A stretch of 64,000 nt of DNA, taken from Bog-473 sp963764305 (GTDB lineage Bacteria; Actinomycetota; Acidimicrobiia; Acidimicrobiales; RAAP-2). Location of the stretch: contig CAVXSD010000003.1 in the NCBI GenBank assembly GCA_963764305.1, forward strand, positions 1 through 64,000, read 5' to 3'. The notes under the pieces were generated by a model. It worked only from the letters and a program-made list of their open reading frames with translations. It was not told the origin of the DNA and made no database searches. Every line of letters starts with the position of its first letter. Position 1 is the stretch's first letter. Shown here piece after piece: positions 62,746 to 64,000 of the stretch. A program made the position numbers and the translations under genes.

Positions 62746-63696
62746 TCAGTCCCCTTGGACGCCGAGCGCCTGCCGCAGCACCAGCGCGGACTCGCGCTGG
62801 GCGCGCATCGACACTGCCGCCGTCGTCACCAGGGCGGAGCCGTGAAAGGTCCCGGGGAACTGGTGCAACTCCACCGAGACGCCCGCCTGCAGCAGGCGCT
62901 GGGCGTAGGTGATCCCCTCGTCGCGCAGCGGATCGTTCTCGGCCGTGGAGACGTAGGCCGGCGGCAGCCCGGTCAGATCGTCCGCCCGGGCCGGCGCGGC
63001 GTAGGCCGGCACGTCGGCGGTCCCGTAGAGCGGCCCGAGATAGGCCCGCCAGCTCTGCACGGCCAGCGGCCTGTTCCACATGGGCGAGTCCACGAACGTC
63101 TGCATGGAGCCGGTCTGGAGCCGATCGTCGAGCTCGGGGATCTGCAGCATCTGGAAGCAGACCGGCGGCCCGCCGTGATCGCGGGCGAGGAGGGCCGTCG
63201 CGGCTGCCAGACCGCCCCCGGCGCTCACGCCGCTCAGGGCCACCCGCCCGGCGTCGACGCCCAACGCGTCGGCCTCGGCGTGCAGGTAGGTGAGCGCGGC
63301 ATAGCAGTCGTGCAGGCCGGCGGGGAACGGATGCTCGGGCGCCAGGCGGTAGTCGACCGACACGACGACGGCGCCGGTGCTGATGGCGGTGAGGGCCGCA
63401 CCGGCGTGCTCGGCCGCGACGCTGCCGATCACGAAGCCGCCCCCGTGGATCATGAGGATCCCGGGCACCCGGTTCGCCGCGGACGCCGAGGCCGGGCGAT
63501 AGACCCGCACCGACACGTCGGGGTCGCCATCTCGACCTGGCACCATGCGGTCCTCGACGGCGAGCGTCTCGATCCCGGGAATGTCGAACGTGATGGAACC
63601 GATCATCTCCTCGAAGGCCCGGCGCGCCGCGGGCGGGTCCGCCAGGTCCATCTGGGGCAGCAGGTCGACCATGGCCGTCAGCTCCGGGTCCATCAT
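62746..63696 (-). CDS. Alpha/beta hydrolase, hormone-sensitive-lipase family
   Basis: This 316-aa esterase has the HSL oxyanion motif MIHGGGFVIGS, nucleophile SGVSAGGGLAAA, acid Asp in TAENDPLRDEG and His in PGTFHGSALV, a complete triad. It cleaves short acyl esters in the family. GGGGGAGG precedes the ATG. It lies 26 bp after a short-chain dehydrogenase gene on the same strand, so the two are likely co-transcribed. Confidence 0.93.
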   Translation of the reverse strand: MMDPELTAMVDLLPQMDLADPPAARRAFEEMIGSITFDIPGIETLAVEDRMVPGRDGDPDVSVRVYRPASASAANRVPGILMIHGGGFVIGSVAAEHAGAALTAISTGAVVVSVDYRLAPEHPFPAGLHDCYAALTYLHAEADALGVDAGRVALSGVSAGGGLAAATALLARDHGGPPVCFQMLQIPELDDRLQTGSMQTFVDSPMWNRPLAVQSWRAYLGPLYGTADVPAYAAPARADDLTGLPPAYVSTAENDPLRDEGITYAQRLLQAGVSVELHQFPGTFHGSALVTTAAVSMRAQRESALVLRQALGVQGD

Positions 63697-63722
63697 CGCC
63701 GTGCCTCCCCCGCTTGCCGGGA

Positions 63723-64000
63723 CTACTTCGGCTGCATCCGGATGCCGGCGTCGATCCGGATCGACTCGGCGTTGATGTAGGAGTTCGAGAGCAGCTCGAC
63801 GGCCAGAGAGGCGAACTCCGTCGAGTAGCCCAGGCGGTGCGGGAACAGCACGTCCTGGGCCAGCTTCCCCTTGAACGACTCGGAGCCCTCACCGGCGCCG
63901 TAGATCGGCGTGTCGATGAGCCCCGGCAAGATCGTGTTGACCCGGATGCCGACCACCGCCAGGTCACGCGCCACCGGGAGGGTCATACCGACGACCCCGC
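63723..64000 (-). CDS. Short-chain dehydrogenase, C-terminal part (runs off window)
   Basis: The visible frame reads GVVGMTLPVARDLAVVGIRV, then NTILPGLIDTPIYG and AVELLSNSYINAESIRIDAG. This is the typical end of a type II 3-hydroxyacyl-CoA dehydrogenase-like SDR. The Rossmann loop and YxxxK lie outside the window. It is upstream of the esterase gene in one unit. Confidence 0.88.
   Translation of the reverse strand, partial: GVVGMTLPVARDLAVVGIRVNTILPGLIDTPIYGAGEGSESFKGKLAQDVLFPHRLGYSTEFASLAVELLSNSYINAESIRIDAGIRMQPK

Overview
The window is GC-rich DNA from a high-GC actinobacterium, most likely an uncultured or environmental Actinomycetota, possibly Acidimicrobiia-like. The signs are an F420-type luciferase-like oxidoreductase, a DUF3151 gene, many TetR/PadR/MarR/PaaX regulators, GTG starts, 4-bp ATGA/GTGA gene overlaps and apparently leaderless genes. 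No rRNA, tRNA or CRISPR was seen. The taxonomic call is an inference.

Bases 1-18100 are an accessory, IS-rich region. An IS481 element lies at the left edge. It is followed by a frameshifted IS110 transposase, two inverted near-identical IS110 copies (3758-5225 and about 10060-11528), a third IS110-type transposase with two frameshifts, and an IS1380 element. The IS1380 element splits a BASS (bile acid:Na+ symporter) gene with a clean 5-bp target duplication. Cargo between the IS elements includes a TetR/DUF4386 divergent pair with visible operators, an NAD(P)-binding protein, a dodecin, small ferredoxin-fold-like proteins and glyA. A family of roughly 42-45 bp palindromic repeats is scattered here, and the IS110 element has inserted into at least one of them.

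Bases 18700-24400 hold a DUF952 protein and then an oxidative gene set: cytochrome P450, a translationally coupled methyltransferase/AhpD-like fusion, OsmC and a flavin monooxygenase.

Bases 24478-32828 hold the most unusual locus. Two minus-strand operons flank a plus-strand beta-propeller gene. They encode three proteins sharing an Ig-like module (one Cys-rich with an 8-residue Thr-Pro repeat, one with a basic tail, one with a helical phasin-like N-terminus), a Thr/Asp-rich beta protein with a His-rich tail, a DUF362-SRPBCC fusion, an HpnA-like reductase/epimerase and a SRPBCC protein. I know of no described system with this composition. A lipid- or granule-associated assembly is a working guess only.

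Bases 33150-64000 are mostly ordinary chromosome-like content. They include a truncated AlkP-type phosphoesterase, a PadR-controlled FtsX/MacB ABC exporter operon, a PhyH dioxygenase, two DHA2-type MFS exporters, an LLM oxidoreductase, a flavin reductase and a TetR regulator divergent from a frameshifted hydrolase. Thioesterases, DUF3151 and a MarR-ABC-ABC heterodimeric exporter operon follow, then a methyltransferase behind a striking palindrome, a secreted NHL-type propeller, a PaaX/fatty-acid desaturase divergent pair, DUF2461, an ArsB/NhaD-like permease, an HSL-type esterase and a partial SDR. Several genes carry single-base frameshifts, often in G/C runs. These reflect either gene decay or draft-sequence error.
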